Source of the DNA: Luteibacter sp. | Lineage (GTDB): Bacteria > Pseudomonadota > Gammaproteobacteria > Xanthomonadales > Rhodanobacteraceae | NCBI RefSeq assembly: GCF_009912395.1 | Contig: NZ_WNDO01000019.1 | Location: 1 to 64,000, forward strand | DNA: 64,000 nt | Reading direction: 5' to 3' | In this document: positions 24,443-34,546 of the stretch, piece by piece | Layout of the letters: each line of letters starts with the position of its first letter | Position numbering within the stretch: the stretch's first letter is position 1 | Translations under genes and position numbers: made by a program | Notes under the pieces: model-generated | The model's database searches: none | The model's input: only the letters and a program-made list of their open reading frames with translations | Told to the model about the DNA's origin: nothing

Positions 24443-27400
24443 TCAATGCGTCACGCTCTCCAGCACGGCATCCAGGTCGGCACCGGTCATGGGCTTGCGC
24501 ACCAGCGCGTCCATGCCCGCGTCCCGGATCGCCGCGGTCTCGTCGCCCTCGGAACGGGCCGTCACGGCCACGATAGGCAGGGCCGACAGATGCTCCAGAC
24601 GACGCACCATCCGGGCCACCTGGAAACCATCGACCAGCGGCAGGTCGAGGTCGAGCAAAAGCACGTCGAAGCGCGAGCTTGACAGCTCGGTCATCGCGCA
24701 AAGCCCATCCCCCACCACGGTGACCTCGTAGCCGCGCTGGCGCAGCAGCCCCAGCATGACGTCGGCGACCATCGGATCGTCCTCGACGACCAGCAGGCGC
24801 TGCTCGCGTATAGGCGCCGGATTCGCCGCCAGCAGCGGGGCGAAGTCCGAAGGGCATGCATCCAGCGGAAGACGCACGATAAACGTGCTGCCACGCCCCG
24901 GCTCGCTGTCGGCGGTGATACTGCCGCCCATGAGCACGCAGAGTTCGTGGCAGATCGCCAAGCCCAAACCCGAACCCTCGCCACGCTGCGGCGATCCACC
25001 TTGCGAGAAACGCGAAAACAGACGGCTGCGTAGTTCGCCGGACATGCCGGGGCCGGTGTCCTTCACCACGAGGACTAGCGACGCGCTCTCCCAGGCGATA
25101 TGCACCGAGACACCGCCGCGCTCGGTGAACTTCACCGCGTTGTTGACCAGGTTCTGCAGGATCTGGCGTAAGCGCACGGGGTCACCACGGACGGCCTCCG
25201 GCACGTCGACATCCACGGCGGCGGACAACGACAACTGCTTGCGGCATGCATTTCCCGAGGCCAGGGCCACCACCTCCTCGGCCAGGGGACGGACCGGCAC
25301 CGCTTCCGATTCCAGGATCAGCTGACGCGATTCGATACGACTGATATCCAGCGCATCGTTGATAAGGCGCAGCAAGGTGGTCCCCGAGCGCCTGACGGCT
25401 TCGACATAGGATCGCTGGACCTCGTCCAGTCGCGTCTGGGCCATCAGTTCGGCCATGCCGAGCACGCCGGTCATGGGCGTACGTATCTCGTGGCCCAGCG
25501 TCGCCATGAATTCCGTCTTCGCGGAGTTGGCCTGTTCGGCGAGTTGGCGCTCCTGTTCGGCAAGCTTCAGGCGGACTGTCTGGCTCACGCGGTGCCGGGT
25601 GCCATGGATGACCAGGCCCACGATCAGGCACAGCAGCATCGTATAGGCCAGCCACGCCCACCAACGTAGCCAGGGCGGCGCGTCCACATGCAGTTTCAAG
25701 GCAACCATGGAGGCGCCTCCGAACCGGTCACGCTCGGCCCCTGAAATAAGCAGTCGATACTGTCCGGGCGACAACGCGTCGAAGCGATAGATGCCGTCCT
25801 TGCCCGTAAAGAAACGGGCCGTGCCGTTTTCATGTTCGAGCCGTATTTCCAGGCGATTACGCTCAGGGTCCACGTAGGAGAGCGCACGGGCCTGGATGTC
25901 CAGCTCCCTGTCGTTCCAGTCGATGCGCAACACTGCGTCGGTAAGAGGCAACGCATGGCGAACGCCGCCGCGCATCACGCTCGCACCCAGCACCACAATG
26001 GATGGGCGATGCGAATGATCGCGCTGTCGATCCGGCCGGAAACCGACGATACCGCCCAGTGTCGCGCCGTACATCGTGCCGTCGGCCAGCTGCACCGTGA
26101 CGGCGTTGGTGAATTCGCCGCTGGCCAGGCCGTCGGCCAACCCGAATCGACGAAAAACGCCCGGATCGGGATCGAAGCGCCATACCCCCGTCTGGCCGTA
26201 AAGCCACAATCGCCCCGCGATATCGCGACGAATGTTCAGGATATCGTGCGAGGGAAATCCTTCCGTGCCGCCAATACTGCGATCCAGCGTCGCGTGGCCA
26301 TCCGCCCAGGTGTAATGCTCCATCACCTCGGGACGCACCACCCAGAACCCTTCATCTCCCGGCTCGAAGGCATTCACCCGGCCCGGAGCCACGCCTTCGA
26401 CGGGACGCATCTTTACCGTGACCAGATCCCGCCGCGACAGGCCGGCGACGCTCGCCTGCCAGAGTTCGCCATCGACGACGTCCATCTGGCGTGTGTCCTG
26501 CGCATTGCGGCACGGCGCCTCGAAAGGCACCTCGACGGCACTTGCCGCATGGGGATCGACCAGGAACAACCCCTGTCCCATGGCCGCGACGTAGACCTTG
26601 CCGTCCGATGCGGCAGCCATGGCAACCACCGGCCGGTGGATCAAGGCCCTGAGCAGGGGGCGTACCCCGCCGGGACCGGCGATGGAAAGGCCTTCCACGG
26701 TGCCGATCATGAGATCGCCCGACGCGGTTTCATGCAATGCCTGGATGCGGGAGGGTCCGATGTCGAAGCCCGCCGAGGTCTTGCCGGTCGATGGGTCGAA
26801 TGCGCGTATCCAGCCACGGTATCCGCCAACCCACAACGAGGATCCATGCCGCGCGGCGACCGCGGTGGCCGCGCGCGCAGGCAGGCTGTCGCTGTCGGTC
26901 GCCACATGGGTGAAACGGGTGAAGTCCTCCCAGCCAGGACCGAGATAGGAAAGGCCGGCATCCAGCAGGCCGAACCACAGGCCGTGTTCGTCGTCCTCCA
27001 TCATGCTGCGGACGCTGCGCCCCGGCAGGCCGCCGGACGCCACCCAGGAGCCCCGGATGATGTTCATCCGGCCATGACGGTCGATCATGCTCAGGCCGTC
27101 GATCGTGGCCACCCAGATGTTTCCGTGACTGTCGGCCAGCGAGCCGTAGGTCAGCGTGGCGGGAAACCGGATATCCCGACGCAGGCTGCCATCGATGCCG
27201 GCGCGGTAGACGCCCTTGTCCGTGGAGAAGAACAAGTCACCCGGGCGCCCGTCGATATGCATCACCGTCGGCACGGAGTCGTCGGCGAAGTGGGCGCGCA
27301 CGACGCGGCCTCGTGGATCGATGGCGTCCACGCCCGCGGCCCCGCCGATCCAGAGAAACCCATCGTCGGTGGCGTGCAGCGCATGGATCGATGACGACCG

Positions 27401-27922
27401 TAGCCCTCCCTGGGTGACACCGTGATGTTCGACGGCCCCATTGGGAAGGATGCGATCCAGCCCTTGGGCCGTGCCGACCCAGATCGCACCGTCGAGCGTC
27501 TGCGCGATGGCCCGGACATCGTCGTCCGCCAGCCCCTCTCGCCACTGGATGAATGCGTCACTGGCGGGGTCATAGCGACCCACACCCACGCCGCTGCCAC
27601 CGATCCAGATGCGATCGTCGTGATCGATCATCATCGTCACGGCCCCGCCGAGCGCCAGCGAATGCTCGGCATCAGCGCCCAGCTTCGGCACGGTGAAATC
27701 CACGCCATCGAAACGCACCAGGCCGGCCGTCGTGGCGATCCAGACGAAGCCCTTCGAGTCCTGGGCCACGGCTTGGACGTGGCTTCCCGGCAACCCTTCA
27801 AGCAGGCCGTAATTGCGGAACTGCGGCGTGGGTACTGGGGGCAATGGCGGGTTGGCCATAACCCTTGCGGCAAACAATGCCGCGAATGCGAGAATCCATC
27901 TCGCCATGAGCGTGTGCTGCAT
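24443..27922 (-). CDS. Hybrid sensor kinase with beta-propeller sensor (Reg_prop/Y_Y_Y)
   Basis: The 1159-residue protein has a signal peptide, about 600 residues of two-component regulator propeller repeats (recurring D..G.lWigt.-type strings such as GFVWIATTAGLVRFD and GAIWVGTAQGLDRI), a Y_Y_Y domain (about 670-745), one helix (WLAYTMLLCLIVGLVIHG), then HisKA (GHEIRTPM, His near 810), HATPase (DTGPGM, GSGLGLAICHEL) and a C-terminal receiver (Asp near 1093 in LLLDLDLPLVDG). No AraC-type output domain, so the output must be a separate protein not seen here. In other bacteria such sensors detect glycans or other extracellular compounds; the ligand here is unknown. Confidence 0.93.
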   Translation of the reverse strand: MQHTLMARWILAFAALFAARVMANPPLPPVPTPQFRNYGLLEGLPGSHVQAVAQDSKGFVWIATTAGLVRFDGVDFTVPKLGADAEHSLALGGAVTMMIDHDDRIWIGGSGVGVGRYDPASDAFIQWREGLADDDVRAIAQTLDGAIWVGTAQGLDRILPNGAVEHHGVTQGGLRSSSIHALHATDDGFLWIGGAAGVDAIDPRGRVVRAHFADDSVPTVMHIDGRPGDLFFSTDKGVYRAGIDGSLRRDIRFPATLTYGSLADSHGNIWVATIDGLSMIDRHGRMNIIRGSWVASGGLPGRSVRSMMEDDEHGLWFGLLDAGLSYLGPGWEDFTRFTHVATDSDSLPARAATAVAARHGSSLWVGGYRGWIRAFDPSTGKTSAGFDIGPSRIQALHETASGDLMIGTVEGLSIAGPGGVRPLLRALIHRPVVAMAAASDGKVYVAAMGQGLFLVDPHAASAVEVPFEAPCRNAQDTRQMDVVDGELWQASVAGLSRRDLVTVKMRPVEGVAPGRVNAFEPGDEGFWVVRPEVMEHYTWADGHATLDRSIGGTEGFPSHDILNIRRDIAGRLWLYGQTGVWRFDPDPGVFRRFGLADGLASGEFTNAVTVQLADGTMYGATLGGIVGFRPDRQRDHSHRPSIVVLGASVMRGGVRHALPLTDAVLRIDWNDRELDIQARALSYVDPERNRLEIRLEHENGTARFFTGKDGIYRFDALSPGQYRLLISGAERDRFGGASMVALKLHVDAPPWLRWWAWLAYTMLLCLIVGLVIHGTRHRVSQTVRLKLAEQERQLAEQANSAKTEFMATLGHEIRTPMTGVLGMAELMAQTRLDEVQRSYVEAVRRSGTTLLRLINDALDISRIESRQLILESEAVPVRPLAEEVVALASGNACRKQLSLSAAVDVDVPEAVRGDPVRLRQILQNLVNNAVKFTERGGVSVHIAWESASLVLVVKDTGPGMSGELRSRLFSRFSQGGSPQRGEGSGLGLAICHELCVLMGGSITADSEPGRGSTFIVRLPLDACPSDFAPLLAANPAPIREQRLLVVEDDPMVADVMLGLLRQRGYEVTVVGDGLCAMTELSSSRFDVLLLDLDLPLVDGFQVARMVRRLEHLSALPIVAVTARSEGDETAAIRDAGMDALVRKPMTGADLDAVLESVTH

Positions 27923-28032
27923 TACGCCTCTTTCCCGTCGATCGACATCATCATCACACGCCGATACGGACGGCCAGAGTCAGGCATCGACGGGCTTGTG
28001 CGTAGGCGCAAGCCGACACGCTTGGCCTTAAG

Positions 28033-29496
28033 ATGGCCGACATGTCCCGTCGATTCCGTCTCCTGATCGCCGCCATCGGCATCGCCGCCCTGGCCTGGCT
28101 CTTGCTGGCCACGTTGGAGCGCGCGCTTTCGATGGCCCAGCGGTTCATGACGTTGCCTCTCGGCATCCGCTGGCTGATCGGTATGGTGCTGGCGATTATC
28201 CTGCTTGGCAGTCTCACGGCGGGGGTTTACTGGCTTCGGCCGAGGAAAGCCCGGCCGCAGGCCAAGGCTCCCAACCGTTCCACGATCGAGGAACGAATCG
28301 AAGACCTGCGTGGCCGCGATGTGGATGTTGAGAGCCTTCTCACCGAGCTGAAGGAACTTGATCGACGTCAGATTTCAGGCCGCATCCATATCGCCGTTTT
28401 CGGCGAAATCTCCGTCGGCAAGTCGGCGCTCATCGCCGCACTGGTTCCTGGCATCCGCACGGTGAGCGACGCACGCGGCGGCACCACCCGCGACGTCGCC
28501 CTCTACGATGGTGAGTCGCCCGATGGACAAGCCTGGACGGTGGCCGACGTGCCCGGCTCGGCCGAAGCCGGCGGCGAGGCGCGCGAGCGCATGGCCCGTG
28601 ACGAGGCGCTTCGCGCCCATGCCGTCGTCTACGTCTGCGCGGGGGACCTCACCCGCAGCCAGGCCACGGAACTGCACTGGCTGGGGTACTTCGGCAAGCC
28701 GCTCGTGGTCGCCGTGAACAAGGCCGACCAATGGACGACGCAGGAGCGTGACGCGATCCTTCTCCGCATCGCACAGCACGCCGATGGTATGCCCGACGCC
28801 ATCGTGGCCACCCGCGCCGGCGGCGAGGAACGTTTCACCCGCAAGCTGCCCGACGGCACGGTGGAGGACGTACGCCGCCAGCGCAAACCCGACATCGACG
28901 ACCTGCGCCAGGCGATCGTGCGCCTGGTGGCCCAGGGCGCCGATGGCCTGGAAGCCCAGCGTGCCAACGCCGTGCTGGCGTCCTTGCACGAACGTACCAC
29001 CGAGAGCGAGGCAGCCTACCGCACCGCCGAAGCCGAGCGGATCGTCACGCGCTATTCGCGTCGGGCCATCGTCGGTGCCATGGCGGCGGTGGCACCGGGC
29101 ACCGACCTGATCGTCCAGGGCGCCCTCGCGGCCGGCCTGGCTCGCGACCTCGCGACGCTCCATGGCGTCACGGTGGGCGACATCGAGATCGAGGCGCTGC
29201 TGCGCGAGGCGCGGATGACAGTGAGGACCGGGACCTCGGTGGTGCTTGCCGTCGCCGGCAATGCGCTCAAGGCCTTCCCCGGCCTGGGCACCCTGGGTGG
29301 CGGCGTGCTGCATGCCTTCGCCTATGCCCTCATCTTTGACAGCCTGGGGCATGCCCTGGCCGCCACCCTGGCCGAACGCGGCCACCTTGACGGCAAGGAG
29401 GCGGGCGAAAAGTTGCGTTCGCTGCTAGCGGACGGCAGCGCCTCGCGACTTCGCCGACTGACCGATCTCACCCGCGAGGTCTTGCGAGATCGCTGA
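28033..29496 (+). CDS. Membrane GTPase with DUF697-like C-terminus, paralogue 1
   Basis: The 487-residue protein has two N-terminal helices (about 10-28 and 42-65), a P-loop GTPase domain with G1 GEISVGKSAL, G2 GGTTRDV, G3 DVPG and G4 NKAD, and a hydrophobic C-terminal part (about 340-460, VAPGTDLIVQGALAAGLARD) like DUF697. It differs from the second copy at 31363 by the membrane anchor. The class (dynamin-like/YcjF-related) is linked to envelope or stress roles but is poorly known. It heads a same-strand run GTPase-yceI-cybB-yceI-GTPase. MSRRF at 28042 is an alternative start. Confidence 0.8.
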   Translation: MADMSRRFRLLIAAIGIAALAWLLLATLERALSMAQRFMTLPLGIRWLIGMVLAIILLGSLTAGVYWLRPRKARPQAKAPNRSTIEERIEDLRGRDVDVESLLTELKELDRRQISGRIHIAVFGEISVGKSALIAALVPGIRTVSDARGGTTRDVALYDGESPDGQAWTVADVPGSAEAGGEARERMARDEALRAHAVVYVCAGDLTRSQATELHWLGYFGKPLVVAVNKADQWTTQERDAILLRIAQHADGMPDAIVATRAGGEERFTRKLPDGTVEDVRRQRKPDIDDLRQAIVRLVAQGADGLEAQRANAVLASLHERTTESEAAYRTAEAERIVTRYSRRAIVGAMAAVAPGTDLIVQGALAAGLARDLATLHGVTVGDIEIEALLREARMTVRTGTSVVLAVAGNALKAFPGLGTLGGGVLHAFAYALIFDSLGHALAATLAERGHLDGKEAGEKLRSLLADGSASRLRRLTDLTREVLRDR

Positions 29497-29602
29497 GGTG
29501 AACGATCCGTTCGCCGTGAACGTGCTGACAAGGCATGCCCGGTCGGCGACACTGCCCAGCATCGGTCGCGTCGCGGCCCTTCCCGGAGCAGGCCCTCCCC
29601 GC

Positions 29603-30229
29603 ATGCGTTACGCGCGATACCTCCTCCCCGCCCTGCTGGCGACGCTGCCCTGCGCTGCCTTCGCGGAGGCACAGACCTATCGCTTCGACCCGGTCCACAG
29701 CCAGGTCGTCTTCAACGTGGACCACAACGGCTACTCGCGTTCGTTCGGTCGCCTCCGCGTGAAGGAAGGCACGATCCGCTTCGATCCGGACAACTGGGCC
29801 GCGTCCTCCGTGGACGCCACCATCGACCTGTCCTCCGTGGACATGGGTGATGCCTCCTGGGACAAGGCGGTGCGCGGAAGCAGCCTGCTCGACGCCAGTC
29901 GCTCGCCCACCGCGCGCTTCGTCAGTGATTCCGTGGAGAAAAGCGGCGACAGCGAAGGTATCGCCCACGGCAAGCTCACCCTGCGCGGCGTCACCGTGCC
30001 CCTCGACATCCCGTTCTGGGTGAACCGCATCGGCCGCACGATCTACGGCCTGCATACCGTCGCGGGCTTCTCGGGCCGGGTAACCCTGGACCGCAAGGCC
30101 TATGGCATGACCTCCAACCTCAACTCGATCGGCACCGACGTCACCGTGTGGCTCGAAATCGAAGCCATCCGCGGCGGCGAAACCCGCTCCACCTCCGACA
30201 AGGAAACCTCCGATGCCCCTGCGCAGTGA
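29603..30229 (+). CDS. YceI-family periplasmic lipid-binding protein 1
   Basis: The 208-residue protein has a signal peptide (RYLLPALLATLPCAAFA) and the YceI lipocalin-like barrel, starting YRFDPVHSQVVFNVDHNGYS and with the later block ITL-like KLTLRGVTVPLDI. YceI proteins bind long isoprenoid chains such as ubiquinone-8. The ATG chosen gives a proper signal peptide; an upstream frame of 35 codons lacks one. It overlaps the cytochrome b561 start by 17 bases, a usual pairing. Confidence 0.9.
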   Translation: MRYARYLLPALLATLPCAAFAEAQTYRFDPVHSQVVFNVDHNGYSRSFGRLRVKEGTIRFDPDNWAASSVDATIDLSSVDMGDASWDKAVRGSSLLDASRSPTARFVSDSVEKSGDSEGIAHGKLTLRGVTVPLDIPFWVNRIGRTIYGLHTVAGFSGRVTLDRKAYGMTSNLNSIGTDVTVWLEIEAIRGGETRSTSDKETSDAPAQ

Positions 30230-30797
30230 CCACCACCGCTGGAGCACCGTCGCCAAGACCTTCCACTGGGTCATGGCGCTGCTCATCCTCGGCAACGGCG
30301 CCTTCGCCTTCTGGATGGACGGCCTCAAGCCGTCGATGCGGAAGATCAACATGTTCGCCCTGCACAAGTCGATCGGCCTGACGGTGCTTGCGCTGTTCCT
30401 GTTGCGCCTGCTGTGGCGCAGCGTGGATCGCCGTCCGCCCGACGAACCCGCACCGCACTGGCAGAAGGTCGTCGCGCACATCGTGCACGGCGTGCTCTAC
30501 CTGCTGATCGTCGCCATACCCCTGTCGGGCTGGGCGTTCAACTCCGCGCACGGTTTTCCGCTGCAGTATTTCAAGCAGTTCAACCTGCCCGCGCTGGTGG
30601 AGAAAAACGACGAGCTGTCGCAGGTGCTCGGCACCGCGCACGTCTACCTGTTTTGGTTCCTCCTGCTCGTCGTGGCCGCCCATGCCGGTGGTGCGCTGAA
30701 GCACCACTTCATCGATCGTGACGATACCCTTCGTCGCATGCTGCCCTTCGGCCGCGCCCGCCGTAACGCCCCCACCCCTCCCGGAGATACGCCATGA
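30213..30797 (+). CDS. Cytochrome b561 (CybB-like)
   Basis: The 194-residue protein has four helices with heme histidines in the expected places (His18 in TFHWVMALL, His51 in ALHKSIG, His143 in TAHVY, His157 in AAHAGG). CybB oxidises ubiquinol and can pass electrons to superoxide. It sits between two yceI genes, overlapping both (17 and 4 bases), which fits YceI proteins handling quinones for it. Length is normal. Confidence 0.92.
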   Translation: MPLRSDHHRWSTVAKTFHWVMALLILGNGAFAFWMDGLKPSMRKINMFALHKSIGLTVLALFLLRLLWRSVDRRPPDEPAPHWQKVVAHIVHGVLYLLIVAIPLSGWAFNSAHGFPLQYFKQFNLPALVEKNDELSQVLGTAHVYLFWFLLLVVAAHAGGALKHHFIDRDDTLRRMLPFGRARRNAPTPPGDTP

Positions 30798-31354
30798 ACC
30801 CGTCCATTCGCCGCTTCACCGCGCTCGCTCTTGCACTGGCGTTGCCGCTCGCCGCCTCCGCCGCGGACTACAAGCTCGGCACCGGCAGCGTGCTCGGCTT
30901 CAGCAGCAAGTTCCAGGGCCAGCAGTTCGACGGTTCGTTCGGCAAGTTCAATGCCGCCATCAGCTATGACGCCGCCAACCTCGCCGCATCGAAGTTCGAC
31001 GTGACCGTGGATGTCGCCACGGCCAAGACCGGCGACAACGATCGTGACGGTGCGCTGCCTGGTCCGGATTTCTTCGATGCCAAGAAGTTCGCCACGGCCC
31101 ATTACGTCACCACGGGCTTCAGCAAGGATGCCAAGGGCAACGTCGTCGCCAACGGCAACCTCACCCTGCACGGCGTGACCAAGCCGGTGCAGCTGAAGGT
31201 GGTATTCACGCCCGGCAATGGCAGCGCGAAGCTCGCCGTCTCCGGTACCGTGAAGCGCCTGGACTTCGGCGTCGGCAGCGGCGACTACAAGGACACCTCG
31301 GTGATTCCGAACGAGGTGGAAGTCAACGGCAACCTGAACCTCCTGCCGAAGTAA
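30794..31354 (+). CDS. YceI-family periplasmic protein 2
   Basis: The 186-residue protein has a signal peptide (RRFTALALALALPLAASA) and a YceI barrel (YKLGTGSVLGFSSKFQGQ, NLTLHGVTKPVQLKV, DFGVGSGDYKDTSVI). It is clearly diverged from the first YceI. It overlaps the b561 stop by four bases and is followed by the second GTPase gene after eight bases. Confidence 0.9.
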   Translation: MNPSIRRFTALALALALPLAASAADYKLGTGSVLGFSSKFQGQQFDGSFGKFNAAISYDAANLAASKFDVTVDVATAKTGDNDRDGALPGPDFFDAKKFATAHYVTTGFSKDAKGNVVANGNLTLHGVTKPVQLKVVFTPGNGSAKLAVSGTVKRLDFGVGSGDYKDTSVIPNEVEVNGNLNLLPK

Positions 31355-31362
31355 GCGACGGC

Positions 31363-32703
31363 ATGGCGGGATTCCGCGACAGGCTGCGCGGCCTCACCGA
31401 TCGTTTCCGTCGTCCGTCGCCTGAGAAGGCGACGGACGAGCGCGGCGGCGCGGTCGCCGCCAGCCTGCGTGGCCTGCTCGACGATCCCTCCATTCCCGCG
31501 GACGTCCGCGCGTCAATGGCGGGTGACTTCCAACGGGTCGAGCACATGCTCGACCGGCTGGAGAACGAAGAACTCCATGTGGCCGTGTTCGGCCGTGTAT
31601 CCGCCGGCAAGTCGGCGCTGGGTAACGCGCTACTGGGACGCGACGCATTCACGGTCGGCGTGCTCCATGGCACCACCACCGAAGCCGACACGGCGCGCCT
31701 GGACGAAGCCAGCAATGCGGGCCTCGTGCTTATCGATACGCCCGGCATCAACGAACTGGGCGGTGAGGATCGCGAGAAACTCGCCTTCGAAGTGGCCGAG
31801 GTCAGCGACCTCATCGTCTTTGTCGCCGACGGTGATCTCACGCGTGAAGAACGCGACGCGCTGCGCACGCTCGCCACCACGCGACGCCCGCTGCTCCTCG
31901 TGCTCAACAAGGCTGACCGCTATTCGGACGATGAACGCGACGGTCTGGTCGAACGCCTGCGCGAACACGCGGAGGGCCTGGTACGTCGCGAAGACGTCAT
32001 GGCGGTGGCCGCACGCCCCGCCGCGCGCGGTGTCGTTGAAGTGGACGTCCACGGCAACGAACGGCGTATGTCGGAAACCCCTCCCCCGGATGTCTGCGCG
32101 CTTCGGACACGACTTCTCGCCATCGCCGAACGCGAGGGCAAGACACTCTCCGCGATCAACGCGGGGCTTTTCGCCGGCCGCCTGACCGACCAGGTCACGG
32201 CACGCATCGCCGCCACCCGTCGCGATGTCGCCAGCGGCGTCATACGACAGTACTGCATCGCCAAGGCCGTGGCCGTGGCGCTCAATCCCGTACCGGTCGC
32301 CGACCTGCTGCTCGCCGGTGGCCTCGATGCGGCCATGGTGGTGCAGCTGAGCCGCGTCTACGGCTTGCCGCTCACCCGAAGCGAATCCGGCCGCCTCGTC
32401 GCCGTGATCAGCACGCAGCTCGCCGCGCTGATGGGCGCGGTCTGGGGCGTGCAGCTGGTGGCGTCGGCGCTGAAGGGCCTGAGCGGCGGCCTGTCGGTGG
32501 TCGTCACCGCTGCCGCGCAGGGTGCGCTGGGCTGGTACGCCACCGTCGTCATCGGTCGGGTGGCGGAGCATTACCTCGTCACGGGCAAATCCTGGGGCGA
32601 ACAGGGCGCCAAGCGTGCCGTCGCCGACATCGTTGCCAGCCTCGACCGAGATTCAATCCTGCGCGAGGCGCGCGAGGAAATTCTGAAGCGCCTGAGGAAA
32701 TGA
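31363..32703 (+). CDS. GTPase with DUF697-like C-terminus, paralogue 2
   Basis: The 446-residue protein has a GTPase domain with G1 GRVSAGKSALGN, G2 TTTEAD, G3 DTPG and G4 NKADR, then a C-terminal hydrophobic region (about 295-400, VALNPVPVADLLLAGGLDAA) of DUF697 type. There is no N-terminal membrane anchor, unlike the copy at 28033. The two copies lie at both ends of the yceI-b561-yceI genes on one strand, so they may act together, one anchored and one soluble. Function unknown. Confidence 0.82.
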   Translation: MAGFRDRLRGLTDRFRRPSPEKATDERGGAVAASLRGLLDDPSIPADVRASMAGDFQRVEHMLDRLENEELHVAVFGRVSAGKSALGNALLGRDAFTVGVLHGTTTEADTARLDEASNAGLVLIDTPGINELGGEDREKLAFEVAEVSDLIVFVADGDLTREERDALRTLATTRRPLLLVLNKADRYSDDERDGLVERLREHAEGLVRREDVMAVAARPAARGVVEVDVHGNERRMSETPPPDVCALRTRLLAIAEREGKTLSAINAGLFAGRLTDQVTARIAATRRDVASGVIRQYCIAKAVAVALNPVPVADLLLAGGLDAAMVVQLSRVYGLPLTRSESGRLVAVISTQLAALMGAVWGVQLVASALKGLSGGLSVVVTAAAQGALGWYATVVIGRVAEHYLVTGKSWGEQGAKRAVADIVASLDRDSILREAREEILKRLRK

Positions 32704-32731
32704 CCTTTCCATGGCACGCGAACGCCTTCAT

Positions 32732-32800
32732 CTGTAGGAGCGCGCTTGCGCGCGATGGGGGTGCCGCGAGCACCCGTCGCGCGCACGCGCGCTCCTACAG
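32732..32800. repeat. GTAGGAGCGCGC palindrome (REP-like), copy 4
   Basis: Arms CTGTAGGAGCGCGC and GCGCGCTCCTACAG with a loop carrying GATGGGGGTGCCGCGAGCACC. It lies between the convergent ends of the GTPase and glutaredoxin-like genes; its right edge supplies the stop codon of the latter. Confidence 0.92.
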
Positions 32801-33019
32801 GAGCAGTTCCCTTAGCGATCCCACATCGAAGGGCCAATCCAGCTCGACGCCGTCGCTGCGCTGCAACACGGGGACACGCGCACCGTAGCGCGCCTCCAGC
32901 GCCTCGTCGTCATCGATGAACACCGATGAAAAGTCGGGAAAATGTGCCGCCGCCAGCACATCCAGGGCCTGGTCGCAGAGGTGGCAGTCGTCGCGCTGGA
33001 ACAAGGTGAAGTTGGACAT
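32795..33019 (-). CDS. Glutaredoxin-like protein (DUF836 family)
   Basis: The 74-residue protein begins MSNFTLFQRDDCHLCDQAL with a CxxC redox pair (Cys12 and Cys15), and has VPVLQRSDG, the cis-Pro loop of the thioredoxin fold. Members are small thiol-disulfide proteins of unclear partner. The last codons read Leu-Leu-stop inside the edge of the neighbouring palindrome, so the repeat provides the TAG. The divergent sdaA starts 76 bases away. Confidence 0.85.
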   Translation of the reverse strand: MSNFTLFQRDDCHLCDQALDVLAAAHFPDFSSVFIDDDEALEARYGARVPVLQRSDGVELDWPFDVGSLRELLL

Positions 33020-33095
33020 GCGCAGGCGTATGGGGTTGGCGAGAGGCAAGGCGTAGAACAGCCGGCTATTCCCCGTAGCCAACATCCCCGCAGCC

Positions 33096-34478
33096 ATGGC
33101 AGTCAGCGTCTTCGACCTCTTCAAGATCGGTATCGGTCCTTCCTCGTCGCACACCGTCGGCCCGATGCGCGCCGGTGCGCGTTTCGCCGAACACTGGCTG
33201 GAGGAAAAAGGCGTACTCGGCCGCGTGACCCGCGTACGCTGCGAACTATTCGGTTCGCTGGCGATGACCGGACGCGGCCACGGCACCGACAAGGCCGTGC
33301 TGCTCGGCTTCGAAGGCGAGTGGCCCGACAAGGTCGATCCGGACACCATCCCCGGCACGCTGGAACGCATCCGCACCAGCAAGCGCATCCGCATCCTCGG
33401 CCGCCACGAGATCGATTTCGACGAAAAGGCCGACCTCGTTTTCAACAAGCGCCAGAAACTACCGTTCCACACCAACGGCATGCGTTTCTCCGCCTACGAC
33501 GCCGAAGGCAACGAACTGGCCACGCGCGATTATTACTCCGTCGGCGGCGGTTTCGTGGTGAACCCCGATGAAGCGGCCGAAGACCGCATCGTCGCCGACA
33601 CCAGCGAACAGCCCTACCCGTTCTCCACGGGCGACCAGCTGCTGGCGCTGTGCAAGGAGCACAACCTCACCATCGCCCAGCTGATGATGCGCAACGAAGG
33701 CATCTGGCGCCCAGAAGAAGAAACCCGCGCGGGCCTGCTGAAGATCTGGAAAGCCATGCAGGACTGCGTCTCACGCGGTCTGCGCTCGCCCGGCGTGCTG
33801 CCCGGCGGCCTGAAGGTCAACCGCCGTGCCCCGGCCATGGCCGCCGAGTTGCGCTCGCAGCCCGAAGCCGCGCTGCGCGACCCGCTCACCATCCTCGACT
33901 GGGTCAACCTCTACGCCCTGGCGGTGAACGAGGAAAACGCGGCGGGTGGCAGCGTCGTGACGGCGCCCACCAACGGCGCCGCCGGCATCGTTCCCGCCGT
34001 GCTGCACTACTACAAGCATTTCTGCCCGGGTTCGTCCGAGAACGGCGTGATCGAATTCCTGCTCACGGCCGGCGCCATCGGCATTCTCTACAAGGAAAAC
34101 GCCTCCATCTCGGGCGCCGAAGTCGGCTGCCAGGGCGAGGTCGGCGTCGCCTGCTCCATGGCCGCCGGCGGCCTCGCCGCCGCGCTGGGTGGCAGCGTCA
34201 CCCAGGTGGAAAACGCCGCCGAGATCGGCATGGAACACAATCTCGGCCTCACCTGCGACCCGATCGGCGGTCTCGTGCAGATCCCCTGCATCGAGCGCAA
34301 CGCCATGGGCTCCGTGAAAGCCATCAACGCCAGCCGCATGGCCCTGAAGAGCGACGGCAAGCACCACGTTTCGCTGGACAAGGTCATCGCCACCATGCGC
34401 GCCACGGGGCGCGACATGAAGGATAAGTACAAGGAAACCTCGCGCGGCGGCCTGGCCGTCAACGTGATCGAGTGCTGA
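33096..34478 (+). CDS. sdaA: L-serine ammonia-lyase (iron-sulfur, single chain)
   Basis: The 460-residue enzyme turns L-serine into pyruvate and ammonia. It begins [20 protein letters not shown], has the beta domain (1-160) and the alpha domain with [25 protein letters not shown] and [19 protein letters not shown], where the cysteines hold the 4Fe-4S cluster, and a terminal Cys. Normal length for the type 2 enzyme. No serine transporter is adjacent; an APC permease lies one gene further. Confidence 0.95.
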   Translation: MAVSVFDLFKIGIGPSSSHTVGPMRAGARFAEHWLEEKGVLGRVTRVRCELFGSLAMTGRGHGTDKAVLLGFEGEWPDKVDPDTIPGTLERIRTSKRIRILGRHEIDFDEKADLVFNKRQKLPFHTNGMRFSAYDAEGNELATRDYYSVGGGFVVNPDEAAEDRIVADTSEQPYPFSTGDQLLALCKEHNLTIAQLMMRNEGIWRPEEETRAGLLKIWKAMQDCVSRGLRSPGVLPGGLKVNRRAPAMAAELRSQPEAALRDPLTILDWVNLYALAVNEENAAGGSVVTAPTNGAAGIVPAVLHYYKHFCPGSSENGVIEFLLTAGAIGILYKENASISGAEVGCQGEVGVACSMAAGGLAAALGGSVTQVENAAEIGMEHNLGLTCDPIGGLVQIPCIERNAMGSVKAINASRMALKSDGKHHVSLDKVIATMRATGRDMKDKYKETSRGGLAVNVIEC

Positions 34479-34546
34479 GCGCGTGACACGTCACGTGTGA
34501 AAAGTGGGCTGCGGCCACGCCACGCCTCGCTCTTCACGCGAGATCA

